A stretch of DNA of 64,000 nucleotides, from the NCBI GenBank assembly GCA_034231615.1, contig CM067298.1:57006883-57070882 (forward strand), read 5' to 3'. A program made the translations under genes and the position numbers. Below, piece after piece: positions 44,290 to 56,400 of this stretch; position 1 is the first letter of the stretch; every line of letters begins with the position of its first letter. The DNA comes from Meghimatium bilineatum. Lineage: Eukaryota > Mollusca > Gastropoda > Stylommatophora > Philomycidae. The notes below the pieces were generated by a model, which searched no databases, was not told the origin of the DNA, and saw only the letters and a program-made list of their open reading frames with translations.

Positions 44290-44840
44290 TCATTCATTTA
44301 TTCATTTTCCTTTTGCGCTGCAGTTAGCGCATAGGGCAGAGGTCAGATCTCTCCAATTCTATATGTTCAAAGCTATTCTGTGCAGTTCTTGAATAGTATT
44401 GGAAAGACAATAGACAATAGACATGACTGTTGGTCTCTTAGAAAATCAGACCACTAACGAACATGTCCAGTCTCGTTATTCTCTAGTGCTTTACGTATCC
44501 CTTATTGCATGTATTCCTGTTACGGCGTCCAGTAAGGTTTTTATTGGCATTGAAAATAACTGCCCATTTCCCGCACGACGTTCGCAGAAAACATATTACG
44601 TATTCATTTTCCTTTTGCGCTGAAGTTAGCGCATAGGGCAGAGGTCAGATCTCTCCAATTCTGTATGTTCAAAGCTATTCTGTGCACTTCTTGAATATTA
44701 TGAATATTGGTTGTTTTACTTTATCTAAGTATTGTTCTTCTGAGTGTTTCTTTTGGTCTACCCCTGGTTCTTTTGCCTGCATGTATCCATTCAAGAGATT
44801 GGTGGTGTATTCTGTTGATGTCTGCCACAAAATAATTCGT
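44290..44840 (-). mobile_element. LINE 3' end with internal direct duplication
   Basis: On the minus strand LEWIHAGKRTRGRPKETLRR (about 44,760-44,820) is followed by VHRIALNIQNWRDLTSALCA NFSAKGK near 44,600-44,690. That roughly 95-bp terminal segment appears a second time at 44,303-44,397. About 200 bp separate the two, including GACAATAGACAATAGACATG. A plus-strand relative is at 19,320-19,478. Confidence 0.7.
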
Positions 44841-46634
44841 TTGAATGAAAAGGAATTGTAACTAGATCACTGTACGACAATCCCACAATGATGACGAAGA
44901 GAAATCACATATGCTATCTTAAATATCCAATGTTGTAGTACAGTTTGTCACAAAACTGTGTGATGGAGGGTGTTTCTCTAATCAAGTCTGGGTCATTCCG
45001 TCGATTGTTGGATTAATCAACTAGCATCGTAAAGTCTACACCGATTTGTGTAGCAGAAGTCAGTTCATATTCTCAATTACATAAAACTAATTACTTCAAG
45101 AATATTCCAAATATGAAAGTCAGTAGACAAAGAAGCAACTCTAGAACAATGACTCTACGGGCCTCTTTGTGAATTAAAAAACCGTCAAATTCATAGAAGA
45201 GACACAACTTTAGATATAGACTTATTCCAAGCCAATAAAATAAGAGCATGAATATAATAAGTACGTTGATGCCGAAATAGGAAGTGATGTGCCAAAATAC
45301 TAAAAATAACGCATCTTCTCTGTAAAACCAGCAGCACAGCGTACTTCACGCTCCCCAGTGGAAATCACACAAAATTTCGTGTTGGTTATCAAAGAGCAAA
45401 CACAGATGAAGAAGAAAAACTAGTTCCATTTCACATATTTTCAGTGTGTAGTCATGGAGAAATATCGCATGTTTTAGCAACAAAACTCAGCACACGCATT
45501 GCGTTATATCCCATAGAGAACTCTTGCGGTTTTCATATTTAGTGTGTATATTCCTTAGTTATATCCCTTACTGTACCTGACTTCATATTCCAATACTATT
45601 ATCCGATGGTTAATGTTAAAGATTGTCCTGGTAATAATTTTAAAAAAACGTAACGAATGAAGTCTTGTTTACTTTCATTACAGACGTATTCTTTACTGTG
45701 AACAGTATCTGTTGAACTAAGATTGGTTCACCTCCTTAGCGGAGATTTCGTTCACCGACGTCGTGAATCATTCGTCCAAGTTTTAGCTTCTGCCCACATT
45801 TTCTTCGTACCGGGACGGTATGGTATCCTGCCTTTAGTGTACGACACTATCTGCTGCCAGAAGGTAGAGGAAAGATTGTTCTCGAACATGAATGTTGTCT
45901 TCATAATGTTTATGATATCAGCATTTCTTCTTGCACATGCTGCCCTATAGAACGTGCCACTTTCACATGTCCTCAGTTGGAGACACCTGCTGCTCCGGAG
46001 ACTTGCTCATTATTCACACCTATGTGATCTTTCCTACATGACAACTCGGCACTTAAGGTCAGCCGTTTTTTTACACTGTGCTACGACAGTATTTTGGCTG
46101 TTGGGACAGAGAGGGGTTCATGGGAGATTGCGTTTTTCTTATGCAATAAATTATTTTTTATGTTTTGATCTACACTGCCCAGACACAATCCATAAAGCGT
46201 TAACTAAATTCCTTCGCACGAGCTTCGAAACAATCTGTTTCCAAAGTGAACAACAAAGAGGTGCTTTTAGGATCTCAGTTATCCTGCTAATCAAAGTATT
46301 GCACAACAGCAATTACGTATCGTTTTACATCCCAAATCACATTGTGATGCTGCATGCTTCTTTTAATTGTTTATGTATATATTCTTTTAACTTTTAACAG
46401 ACCATTAACACATACTGAAGGTAACGGGTCTTGCTATCTTGTTACCTCAACTTCAAGCGACGCCACTCCCGCAGGGAATATATATTCTGGTTCATGTACT
46501 TTCATTCAGAATTCAGATTACGGGTGGACTGGTCCGATAAAACCTCAGCAAAGATATCAGCCAGCCGGTTTCAGATTTCAAATGCCATGTTTGCTGCCGG
46601 GACCGTTTCGTTATTATAACACTGTACAGACACA

Positions 46635-46635
<1 letters not shown>
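44841..46635. other. Unassigned DNA
   Basis: Several frames of 75-147 codons occur here but lack recognisable domains, splice context or consistent composition. A 13-bp AACGTAACGAATG at 45,648 resembles an arm of the 27.5-kb foldback element. Confidence 0.4.

Positions 46636-46637
<2 letters not shown>

Positions 46638-46694
<57 letters not shown>
46638..46694. repeat. (TA)n microsatellite
   Basis: About 55 bp of uninterrupted TA. Confidence 0.97.
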
Positions 46695-46700
<6 letters not shown>

Positions 46701-46751
46701 CACACATGCTATCATAACAGATAAATAGAGAGAGGATCCTAAAATTTGATG

Positions 46752-46990
46752 AAAAACTTTTAGACGACGGATGTGATATGCATCATCATCAGGTAACATA
46801 TCCTTAACAGGATGTAGCCGGCATAACAGTCTTTCGAAACTTCTTTCGATCTTAAGCTAGTCGTCCTGCTTCTGTTACTGTCATATTCAGGTGGTCTTTG
46901 ATGTCTTGCGTCCATCTTCTTCTTGGACTGTCTCTTGTTCTTCTCCTTGGCATCAGCCCCACTATTATGGTCACCTTGATAGTGTGAGTT
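46752..46990 (-). mobile_element. LINE 3' end with (ATG)n-like tail
   Basis: The minus strand encodes GLMPRRRTRDSPRRRWTQDI, KDHLNMTVTEAGRLA, a stop, then DRKKFRKTVMPATSC. It ends in CATCATCATC on +, the short tail. 5' truncated to about 230 bp. Confidence 0.75.
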
Positions 46991-47204
46991 GATAAAATTG
47001 CGACTAATAGTTTAATAGAACACATTCTTCTTTATTGAGAAATAACTAATTCAAAGAGGACTTGGTGGAAGTTTTCTACATGAACCGTGACCTCCATTTT
47101 ACTTTTTCATTGTTAACAGCTGTGCTATTGAACTAACATCTACAATTGATGTACTTGTTATCATTTTTTTAATTGAAATAGTCAGGGTTGTAAATACAAC
47201 TACA

Positions 47205-47222
47205 TAATATGGGGGGGGGGGG
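47205..47222. repeat. Poly-G run
   Basis: A run of about 14 G, part of a G-rich palindrome-like motif (GGGGTTTGAAACCCTCC) that recurs in variant form near 58,470-58,550 and 60,045-60,100. Confidence 0.8.
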
Positions 47223-47253
47223 GGTTTGAAACCCTCCAAACTTTTATCTAGGT

Positions 47254-47478
47254 CAGTGCTGTTCAACATTTTTGACCTTTGCCCTCATTTGGAATTATTC
47301 CCCCCTTGGAGCCTAAGAAAAAGCCTCTTAACTTTCTTACTACAGTATATGTCAATATTGTTGAATGTTTTCCAGTCATATTCATAATTCTAATCCAAAA
47401 ATAATCTGAGTTTCCCTTTCCACTGGAAATCATGTGTAGTTCTGGACGGGGACATATGGTTCACTTTGAGAGTCACTG
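47254..47478. mobile_element. Probable hAT-type MITE, 225 bp
   Basis: Left end CAGTGCTGTTCAACATTTTT; right end GGTTCACTTTGAGAGTCACT then G. The termini match imperfectly. Flanks share TCTAG (ATCTAGGT and CTCTAGTC), in line with a decayed 8-bp duplication. Confidence 0.65.
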
Positions 47479-47678
47479 CTCTAGTCTACTGAAACATTCT
47501 CACAAATTACTAAAGTTGTATTCTCATGTCTGTTTATGCAGACTTAACTGTCGACTATTAACGAGTTTCGATACTAGGATCAACTGTAGCAAAGCTGTAA
47601 CCGACAGGCGAAGCTTCAAAGGAACTGTATGGAACTGTTGTTAATAAATGGAAACACATAGCATGACACACACACAAA

Positions 47679-47824
47679 TCGACCAAAGAGCCTTTATCAA
47701 GAACACAAGATAATACGCGACGAGTAAAGATCTTTTATCCCTGTTATGTGGGTGTAGACAGTGCCGTTCTTTGATAGTCGTGTGTTATGTTGTGTTCTTG
47801 ATAGAGACCTTTTTGTCCAAATAT
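47679..47824. mobile_element. Foldback MITE with ~42-bp arms
   Basis: The left arm CTTTATCAAGAACACAAGAT and right arm GTTGTGTTCTTGATAGAGAC are complementary over about 42 bp (GACCAAAGAG...GCGAC against GTCGTGTG...TTTTTGTCC), with about 60 bp between them. Confidence 0.75.
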
Positions 47825-47829
47825 CGACT

Positions 47830-48700
47830 TTTGCGTCTTATCCTGACTGTTTCTAGTGATTAGTTAAACTCCATTAGTCTGTTTTAAGTTTCGCCTATAA
47901 CAAGAATACATCCTTATTTAAATGTTGTTTTTATGCTTTCCGACCGGCCTCTGGTTCATTTTCTAACTTCAGTTTTGACTTGCGGGTCATAGTTTGCCCA
48001 CTACTAGAAGAGTTACACATGCTTCTCATGATGTGCAACATGCTTGACAAACACATTCCAAAACCAGCTGATGTATAGCGAGTCTCTCTAGGGAAAACGA
48101 TTTGTCGCTGGACAGAAAAATACAACTCACTTCAAGAACTCGCAAAGTGTCGCGAAAGAGTGTCAACATGGACATCCATGGAATTTGTCGTTCAGAAAGG
48201 TGCAATGTGGCACAAAAATATCAGCAAATGAGCTTGTACACATTTGGGACACATATCGGCAGTTAGACATCTGTGTGCTTGTTTTGTATTTTCGGGCAGT
48301 GTCTCTGAGATCTGATTATTCTCAATGAATGACAGATGATTCAGCTAATTATATGCCATAAAAATGGGCAAATCTACCACTGAACCAAGCTATGTCAGCA
48401 CTACAATTTTACCGCAATTCGTGATATTATTTGAGCATGTTCTCTCTCCACATAACAGGGTCAAGTTGGTTAGTAACACATAACAACAAAAAGTGTATTT
48501 AAATTTGTAGAGAGTAGGCGCCCCTGATCGTGAAGACAAAACTTTATAAATTTTAAAGGACATCAACACGGAAAAGAGGTCGTATGATGTCCAGTTGCAT
48601 AAAGTAGTAAGTTATTAATTAATACTGATACACTTACACTATATAATTCTGTTTAATGTTTGCAACTTTAAACTGATTAGCTATAAATAAGATTAGAGAA
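47830..48700. other. Unassigned DNA
   Basis: No gene or repeat could be recognised. Confidence 0.4.
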
Positions 48701-48759
48701 CAGAAATGGTAATACTTACAAAAGGAATATGTGAAAGCGTAACTAATCTTGTTATTTTT

Positions 48760-48993
48760 ATAGTAAGTATTAGTATTAGTATTAAGGGCGTACCAGTGGT
48801 CACCAGCAAGACGGTACCACATATACTGGCACATAAGTATAGTTTCAAAGTGATCAGACTTTCTTCTGTAGGCCTAATTACTGCACTGTCCGTTGCTTTA
48901 TCGATCGTTACTGTTGTTTTTTTAATTGTATATGAAGAATATGAATACTATATATTATGGCCTATTTATGTTGGTTTTAGTTTTAATATTTAG
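48760..48993 (+). other. Open frame with a hydrophobic segment; possible exon, unproven
   Basis: A frame open to TAG at 48,991-48,993 reads GVPVVTSKTVPHILAHKYSF, then a roughly 22-residue hydrophobic span (VGLITALSVALSIVTVVFLI) and VYEEYEYY. TTTTTATAG at 48,755-48,763 could be an acceptor. A hydrophobic span after a short polar lead fits a membrane-protein exon. No family signature is visible and chance remains likely. Confidence 0.25.
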
Positions 48994-49740
48994 GCCTACA
49001 TTCTTTCAAGTGTCGCAGGCATAGTAGTTGTTTCTATATTTTTAGCTTTTTAAATAACTATAACTTTTTGTTGCTTCACCACGGGAGATGTTCACTTGTG
49101 ATTATGACTAGGCCTTATGCCAGTGAATTCTAAACTGTTTTGCCCCATAGACGACTTGACGATTTTCTTTTGTTTTCCATAAACCATATTGAATTTTCCT
49201 AGACATACTATAGTAACTTCAAATGTGTTTTTATAGCGTACACAGTGTTGCTCACTTTAATTAATTTTTTTTTAGAATGGAAATTTGCAAAAAAGAAAAA
49301 CCTATACTGAAAACTGAACCTATTTTTCATATCTTTGCTGAAAAGTCTACATCTTGTGTACTCCCAATTTTCTTCTCACTGCCATGGATCCCCTGAAGGT
49401 CAAAATCAACCCATATATATATATATATATATACAGTGTTTTTTGCTAGAAAAAATTGTGGTATATGATAATGTTTACAGAAGTGGATAGTCTATATTAT
49501 AGCATGAATTGACAACTCGCCCACCCATTTGCACATGGGGAGTTTTTATTAAAAATACTGAGCTTATTTACTTCCTTTTGTATGAAGCATTTCCAGAAAT
49601 CAAGTTTTTTTTTAGCTCTACTGTCATATCAAAATTGGATAGTGGTGTGGTTTACTGTCTTACTTTTATGTATCTGCATTTTCTGTAGTGTTCATTATGA
49701 GGCTACATAATCTAAAGTGTGAGAGTTGAGCCCTTTTGTG
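48994..49740. other. Unassigned DNA with a short (TA)n
   Basis: A TA run at about 49,412-49,433. Nothing else was recognised. Confidence 0.5.
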
Positions 49741-49741
49741 T

Positions 49742-49945
49742 GTTGTCCCAGTGCCAGAAGGAGGAACAAAGAATAGTAATACTCTGACCTGTCATGCTTG
49801 TCATAAGAAACTGCTAATAGGTTTCAGATGAGTGTTGATTATTGATCTCATCACATGTGTTACAGTAACCAAAAAGAACACGTTGGAGTAGAATGTATCA
49901 ATGCGAAATGCGCAGATATTGCAGCTAAGCCGTAAATAATGACTT
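49742..49945 (+). mobile_element. SINE-like repeat V1, 3' end lost
   Basis: GTGCCAGAAGGAGGAACAAA, GAATAGTAATACTCTGACCT, GTCATGCTTGTCATAAGAAA, GTTGGAGTAGAATGTATCAA and GCGCAGATATTGCAGCTAAG, then GTAAATAATGAC. The tail is missing. Confidence 0.75.
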
Positions 49946-51055
49946 GTTAAGATCTTTGAACTGGATCTGCAAACCAAACATTGTCTCCTTTGAACACAAA
50001 AATAACAACTCATAACATCCCATATATATGGGCCTCACCTCTTCCATCCAAACAGATATACAGTACACTAATATAATACTTTAACAAGATTTATAATAAA
50101 GATCATACTATACCCATACCTTTAGAAGGTTCAATGTTTCGATTTTATTCATTGTTTTTAAATCTGTTATTGCATGGTGTCCAAAAATAAGCCAGGATTC
50201 ATAAAAGTTTATAGGATCAAACTGACAGGCTTTGTGTCATTTTACTCATTTTATACAGAAATATGTATGCCAGTGTAAGCACAAACTATAGGCATAATAG
50301 TTTATGCTATCAGTCACACCATAAATAATGCTTATTTGTAACAAAATAAATCAACTAACACAGTTTGTTTCACAAAAATAAAATCAGAACTGAATACAGT
50401 TACACTTCTTATATGCACAAGGAGAGTTTTCAACTGAATAATGAATATATCACCCAAATCTTATCCTGTACTAAGTTTACTACACTTCTATTTTGGATGT
50501 AGAGACAAAATCACGGCGTGACTCATGCGAATAGAAGACCTACAAGTCAAAACAAGCCTTCATATTAGGCGATTTTTATTATTGCAGTCATCACTTCAAT
50601 ATTTTTGTTGGTCACCTTTATTTGCCTGCTAATGCTGACCAACAAATGCACAGAAATAATAGAAATTATGACGTAAAAAAGCTTGTTTTGCTTCTGCTCA
50701 CTGGTCTCCTATTTTCAAGAAGAGAATCATGCTCCAGGCAGTATTTAATTGTCCAGTTTCTACCTAGGTGAAAAAAGATACTTCTAAACAGAAAACTAGC
50801 TTTTGTGCTAAATTTACTACCTGGAAAAAAGTGGTAGGGATCGATTTTAAATCCAAAATCATGTATTTTTACGACCCGATATTTTGCTCCTCTGTGCTTG
50901 ATCCTTTACAGTTTTGATCAAATGTAAATGATTTAAGTATTTGACCATTGAATTTTTTTTTGCATGGTCATGCATGTACGTTTCTTTAGATTGAACCATC
51001 TTCTTTCCTTTCACTTTATACCCCTTTATACCTTGCAGTATCAGAGGTAGAAAAG
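49946..51055. other. Unassigned AT-rich DNA
   Basis: A small palindrome, TTGTTGGTCACC against GCTGACCAACAA, spans about 50,605-50,647. Otherwise nothing was recognised. Confidence 0.4.
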
Positions 51056-51059
51056 TTCT

Positions 51060-52500
51060 CTGGAGATTGTTATTTTGTGTATTTCATATACCGGTATCTT
51101 TGTTTTCATGGACAATTTTATTTCTGTATTCCATTGTTTGCAAGGTCTCCCCCTGGCTTTGTATCCATTGTATCTGTATAGTAATGCTTTTTGAGGGGCA
51201 CTGTCTGATGGTAGTCTGGAAGCATTTGAAAATCACTTAATATGTTGTCTTCTGATGAAATCCAGAATTGGCATTGTGTTTGATAGTCTTCTGATGTTCT
51301 CGTTTCTGATTCTGTCTCTTATTGTTACTCTAAGGATTCAATGTAGGCAAGTCATTTCTGTTGTAACAAGTTTTCTTTTGGATTCTGTTGTAGTATCCAC
51401 GTGTGACATTGGCAACATAGTGATGGTATTATGATCATTTTATATAGTGCAGTTTTGGTGTTCATGCTCACATATTTGTTTTTGAAAATAGGAGACATTT
51501 GTCCCAAGATTTGGTATGTTATGTTGCAACTTTGTTGGATTTCTTTATTGTTTTTCCCATTCCATGGTATGATGCTTCCAAGATAAGTGAATTTTTCACC
51601 GGTTTAAGCTGTTGATCATAATAGAGATGTTTCTTTTTTTGCGATTGACATTACCCTAGTTTTTTTTCTGTGTTTATCTTCATGTTAAAATCCCTACATG
51701 TTGTGTGGAGTCTATTTATGTGTTGTTTTAGTTGGGTTTTGTTGTTGTTATTATTGCTTGATCGTCTTCAAAAAGAAGTTCAGTCAGGAGGTTGTTTAGA
51801 TTGTCTTCTTCATTTAGTGTTAGAAATTTTACATATGCATTCAATATATGTGATGAAGAACAAGGATGATAGAACACATCCTTGTCCCATGCCAGAGTGT
51901 ATGTGGAATTTATCTGAAAGCCCAACACTCGTTCTAACTGCACATTGACTGCCTGTGGAACCCCATATTTTGATGGTTGTTGTCTGTCTACTCTGTTGAA
52001 AGCTTTTTCTTGGTTGACAAACGAGATATACAATTCTATGTTGTTTTCTGTTGTTTTTTCTGCCATTTGTCTGCGTGTAAAAATGACACCTGTACAGCTT
52101 TTGTTCTTACAGAATCCCATTTGAGTGTTACTAAGCTGTGGTTCTATGAATGCTCGTAACCTTCTTTCTAGAATTCTGTTGAAAATTTTTCCAGTGTGGC
52201 TTAGAAGTAAAATATCTCTTTTCTTTGTATAATCTCTTTTGTTGCCTTTTTTCTTCCAGATAGATATTATTATAGCATTTTTCCAGTCTTCTGGTGTTTC
52301 TTGTGTGTGCCATATTGTATTAAACAGCCTATGTAACCATTTTATCTCTATATCTTTCGCTGCTTTGATTAATCTAACTTGTATGTTATCGGGTCTTACA
52401 GCTTCGCTTGATAGAGCAGTTTTTATGGCATTTTCTATATTTGCTAACAATATGTTTGGTTTGAATTCTTCCGTTTTATATATATATTTACCCTATCTAT
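51060..52500 (-). mobile_element. LINE reverse-transcriptase remnant
   Basis: One frame stays open for 240 codons (52,450 to 51,728): DNIQVRLIKAAKDIEIKWLH, TPEDWKNAIIISIWKKKGNK, LLSHTGKIFNRILERRLRAF, QLSNTQMGFCKNKSCTGVIF, and the palm block YISFVNQEKAFNRVDRQ, in which the usual catalytic Asp (AFD) is Asn. A deletion or rearrangement follows around KYGVPQ, and the second metal-binding box is FEDDQAIIT instead of YADD. Further down the minus strand GEKFTYLGSIIPWNGKNNKE (about 51,540-51,600) and ILDF.RRQHI are readable across frameshifts. 5' truncated and inactive. Confidence 0.88.
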
Positions 52501-53340
52501 GGGACAACCAACTCCAATAAAAAATTTCCTTGATTACCTCTCACACTTGGCAGGTAGCAGCATCACTATTATTTTGCTCCCTGACACACGTGTCGTTCAT
52601 ATTTTATTTGTATGCATGTTATAGTTTTCCATACATATTTAAACAACCTTCCCCAAAAACACATTTTTTTAAATTGGAAGTTTCTTCAATTGTTGCTAAT
52701 TGTTATAACCTTCAGGGTATGAAATAAAGCTGAGGAAAAACTTCCCGATTGCCCAGAAGGATACAAGATCTATATTGCTTGTAATTCCTGGGGATTGACA
52801 TAAACAAACTTTACATGCTAATACATTCAACATTTCCTAAAACATTTCAATTTAATGTAACATACACAAGTTTATAATGAAATCATGTTTCTATAGAATA
52901 TTTTTGTTGATTGACATATGCAAGCACAACTTGGGTAAAGCAAATAATTTAATATAAATTCTAAATTAATTACAAGCTAATGAGTTCGTACTTTCCATGT
53001 TAGCAAGGCAAAAGTTTTCTCTTTTGCCATTACCACTAAAGTTTGTATAAGCCATCAACAAATCTACTTTTGACAGGCTTGTTCTGTGTAATTTTCTCTA
53101 ATATTAACTAGCAGTTAACAGTTCTCCATTATATATATGCTTCTATACATCTTCTACACTTTACTTAGCCTCTGTATTATTTTTTGTTCCCTTGAGATTT
53201 TATGACAGTGATTGTCTGGTGATATAGGTCTGGAAGAGCTTCATTATTTCCATAAACACATAATAATATTGTGAGAAATATCCTCGAGATACATTTGAAA
53301 ATTATTCTTTGCTCCAACTCATAATCTGATTATTTTCATA
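52501..53340. other. Unassigned AT-rich DNA
   Basis: No feature could be recognised. Confidence 0.4.
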
Positions 53341-53344
53341 TTAT

Positions 53345-53600
53345 TTCTTCTGCGTTCATTCTCAAATTATCGCAGATCATCATGATATAGTCCAGAGAAC
53401 AGAATGCATTATAGTACCTTTTGGCCTGACACATCTGACTTCAGCATGGCTATTGGGTCACTTGGACCCAATATGGAATTAGAAGTCCAAGTGCATCCCA
53501 AAACCTCCTTAATCTAATATTTTATGACATGCACGACTGGTAACAGTATTGCTACTCTATGGTCCCCAATAAGGCTCCGGCAACACATGTGCCATTTCCA
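53345..53600 (-). mobile_element. SINE-like repeat V1
   Basis: TTCTTCTGCGTTCATTCTCA, CATCATGATATAGTCCAGAG, CCTGACACATCTGACTTCAG, GGGTCACTTGGACCCAATAT and AACAGTATTGCTACTCTATG on the minus strand. Confidence 0.85.
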
Positions 53601-54870
53601 TATTTAATTTAGTGCATGACCATTATGGTTTGGTGTATAGCAAATATTTTAAATAGTTTTATTGATTTTTGTTTTGATTAATGGTGATTACAGTGTAGCA
53701 TTATTTTTTTGCTGCTCTCATCACTTTTTCAAATTGCCTGACCTGATAATATATCTATCTCCCTGCGAGTGCTTATTGTTTAAGGAGTTTGTTTTTTGAA
53801 TATTTCTTGTGGAATCTTCAAGATACTTTTTTGTTTGCACCGGTAGTGCTATCCAGTGCTTTTTATTTGTACAGGTTGTGTATTATCTAATGCTTTTTGT
53901 TTTCACATGTAGTGTATTACACAATGCTTATTGTTTGTTGAGATACTTTATCCCAGAGTGGTTTTTTTTTTAGAAAAACGTGGGTTTCATTTTAGTCTTG
54001 CTCTGTGGCAAAGCTGTTACAAAGTGTTTCAAAATGCCAAGGTACAAGCTTCTAACCTCTCCACAGCAACTTCACTTTTCAGATCATTCAGAAAAGCAAT
54101 GGAAATCTACTGAATATATTTATATTGCCTAGAAAAACTGCAGAAGAAAAAGATACTAAATCAGGAATTGATTATGTTACCAACAAATAGTCCTTACTAA
54201 AAAGCTAGTATTTTTATCATGAAATTTCCCTTTCTTCTCCACACACACATACACACACACACACACACATACACACAATTCAGTACTTGAAAAAGATGTA
54301 TAATAATGTCCATATTAAAGTCACAGCTTCAGAAGGTTCACTGTGTTTATATAAAACATTTTTTTCTCTATAATTCAACTGTGTGGACAGTGATTTATTC
54401 TTAATGGTTTGGTCCATTAAGTTCTGAACAACATAGACTAATAATAGATATTACATTGACTGCTGTTTGTTTCACATAATAATTTCAGTTTATTCCTAAG
54501 TGCAAGTAGTTTCCATTACGCATTGATGAACAGAACTGAAATGAGAGCAACTTTCAGTGGAACAAATGGAATACTGCATTTAAAAAAAGAATTGATTTTA
54601 TCCACCATTGTTGCAGAATTTCATATGTTAAATGTCTGTATACAAAATGGGGAACTATGCTGTCTGCATGTAAGAGGATTCTTCAAAAAAGCATTGCATG
54701 CTGCTGAAAGTTGGAATCTTCTGGGTATGAAAAACAACTCAGGTGAATCTCCCTCCTCATAACATAGGAAGCAATAGCTTCATAGTTCATGGAGATCTAA
54801 ACAAACAACAACACAATCCAGAAATAGGCCCCTATATGTGCCCATTCACTCTGCTTTATTGTATTTGAAA
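53601..54870. other. Unassigned DNA with (CA)n
   Basis: A CA microsatellite at about 54,238-54,280. A weak internal repetition of AATGCTTTTTGTTT near 53,850-53,935. No gene seen. Confidence 0.5.
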
Positions 54871-54879
54871 AGGAAGTTC

Positions 54880-55205
54880 ATCTTTACTTACAGGATGAAA
54901 AATTATCTCCATATCCACCCACATCACCTTGGTGGTGACCACCTCAAGTCAATACTACATCGAAAGACAGTACCGTATAACAGTTGGTTTGGCCACATAA
55001 TGAGAATAGAACCAACGCAATTAGCACTTCATGTGATGTGTAAAACAGCAGAAGGTCAGGTTACAAGGCACAAAGAAGACTAGGAACTAAATGGATGGAG
55101 ACAATCAAAGAAACCTTAAAGAGACAATGGCTGACCATGACCAATACAACCCAAATGGCCAAAGACAGACAATTTCAACTCCCGAAAGGACGCTTAATGA
55201 CATAA
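54880..55205 (+). mobile_element. LINE 3'-end fragment
   Basis: It encodes HHLGGDHLKSILHRKTVPYN, SWFGHIMRIEPTQLALHVM, then after a frame change TRNxMDGDNQRNLKETMA and NGQRQTISTPERTLND. It has the same GHIMR-type organisation as 6,705-6,990. Confidence 0.65.
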
Positions 55206-55224
55206 GTGAAAATGAAAAATAGTT

Positions 55225-55345
55225 ACTGGTAGATAGATTAACATGGTCTATTGGGGGGGTGGGGGGTACTTCCTGATCTGCACTGGTAGATAGATTAACA
55301 TGGTCTATTGGGGGGGGGGGTACTTCCTGATCTGCACTGCTTAAA
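55225..55345. repeat. 58-bp tandem duplication with poly-G
   Basis: CTGGTAGATAGATTAACATG, GTCTATTGGGGGGG..., GGTACTTCCTGATCTGCA occurs twice. The G-runs differ slightly in length and one has an interrupting T. Confidence 0.95.
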
Positions 55346-55621
55346 GACTGACATCATATTGCTGATTCATGAGTATTTTATTTTTGTCATCTATGTACTA
55401 GAATTCTATCAGTTTGCAGCTGATTATGATTGTAGGTCTACAGCTGTCAGCTTTTCTTTTGCGGATGGGTGGGAGGGGGGAGGTCTCTTCTTTTGGATCT
55501 GTAGCATGGTGACCATGTTCTATATGTGTGGTACTAATTATCTCTCCATTCAAGCTATTGTTTGAAAATGCCAATAGTTCCTTCTTTACTAATAGTTTGG
55601 AGTAGGTTATGAGGATATCTT

Positions 55622-55830
55622 CGTCTGCGTTCTTCTTCTTCTTCTGCGTTCGCTCTCATATAACCACAACGAATAGATCTTGTGATTTCCGACTGGGAGC
55701 GCGAAGTACGTTGTGCTGCAAGTTCCACAGTAGAACTGTGTTATTTGCACCTCGGTTGGCCACTTGTGGTCAGGACGTCCGAGGTCCAGCACATCCGTTT
55801 TCGTCATTTCTTTAATTCGGGTAGGCTTCC
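55622..55830 (-). mobile_element. SINE-like repeat V3
   Basis: TTCTTCTTCTTCTGCGTTCG, CTCTCATATAACCACAACGA, TACGTTGTGCTGCAAGTTCC, CACCTCGGTTGGCCACTTGT and CCGAGGTCCAGCACATCCGT. Near-identical to 12,786-12,985. Confidence 0.85.
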
Positions 55831-55839
55831 CTAGTCCGT

Positions 55840-56400
55840 GACAGCCTGTCTATCTGTCGCCAGGTATGCGGGTGTGTAGTGCCTCTTCGCCGAGACGATT
55901 GTCGTTCATGTCTATCTCGCACGAGGTGTTCCACCGTCTATGAATTCACTTCGTGCAGTTGGACGCACTGTACCTGTACCCACCGGGTACTGAACCGTTT
56001 CTCATCCTTGAGCCTGGTTTCGTGTGAGGAAGAACTTGCCAGAAGAGTTGGACGTTCTGGACGAGGTGTCATTCACAGACATAGTAAATCCCTCACCCAA
56101 GTTCGAGTCTCACACCACTCGTTTGAGAGCAAGGCGTTCTCGAGCTGAGCGACCTTGTCGCAATAGCGCCTGAGCCCATAGGGTACTGAACCCTTTCTCT
56201 CTGTAAGTGTCAATTTTGTGCCTGAGTCCATCGGGTACGGAACCCTTTCTCATCTCGAACATGTTTCCAGTATAGGAATGCTCGACATTAGAGTTGGGAC
56301 AGGTCTTCTTGCTTTTCCAAACGCCCATGATTGGGTCTGGGGCTCTGCCTATAAGGAGCACAGGTAGTTAGAAGCTCGTCTCGAGCTAACAGAACCTGTA
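55840..56400. repeat. GC-richer block with a thrice-repeated motif
   Basis: GGGTACTGAACCCTTTCTC-type motifs occur at about 55,985, 56,180 and 56,233. The last two are 52 bp apart, preceded by CCTGAGCCCAT or CCTGAGTCCAT. Composition is visibly richer in G/C than the neighbours. Origin unknown. Confidence 0.5.

Noticed and set aside
45723..46397. Two adjacent frames of 75 and 147 codons
   Set aside because: No recognisable domain, no convincing splice sites, and composition resembles the surrounding non-coding DNA.
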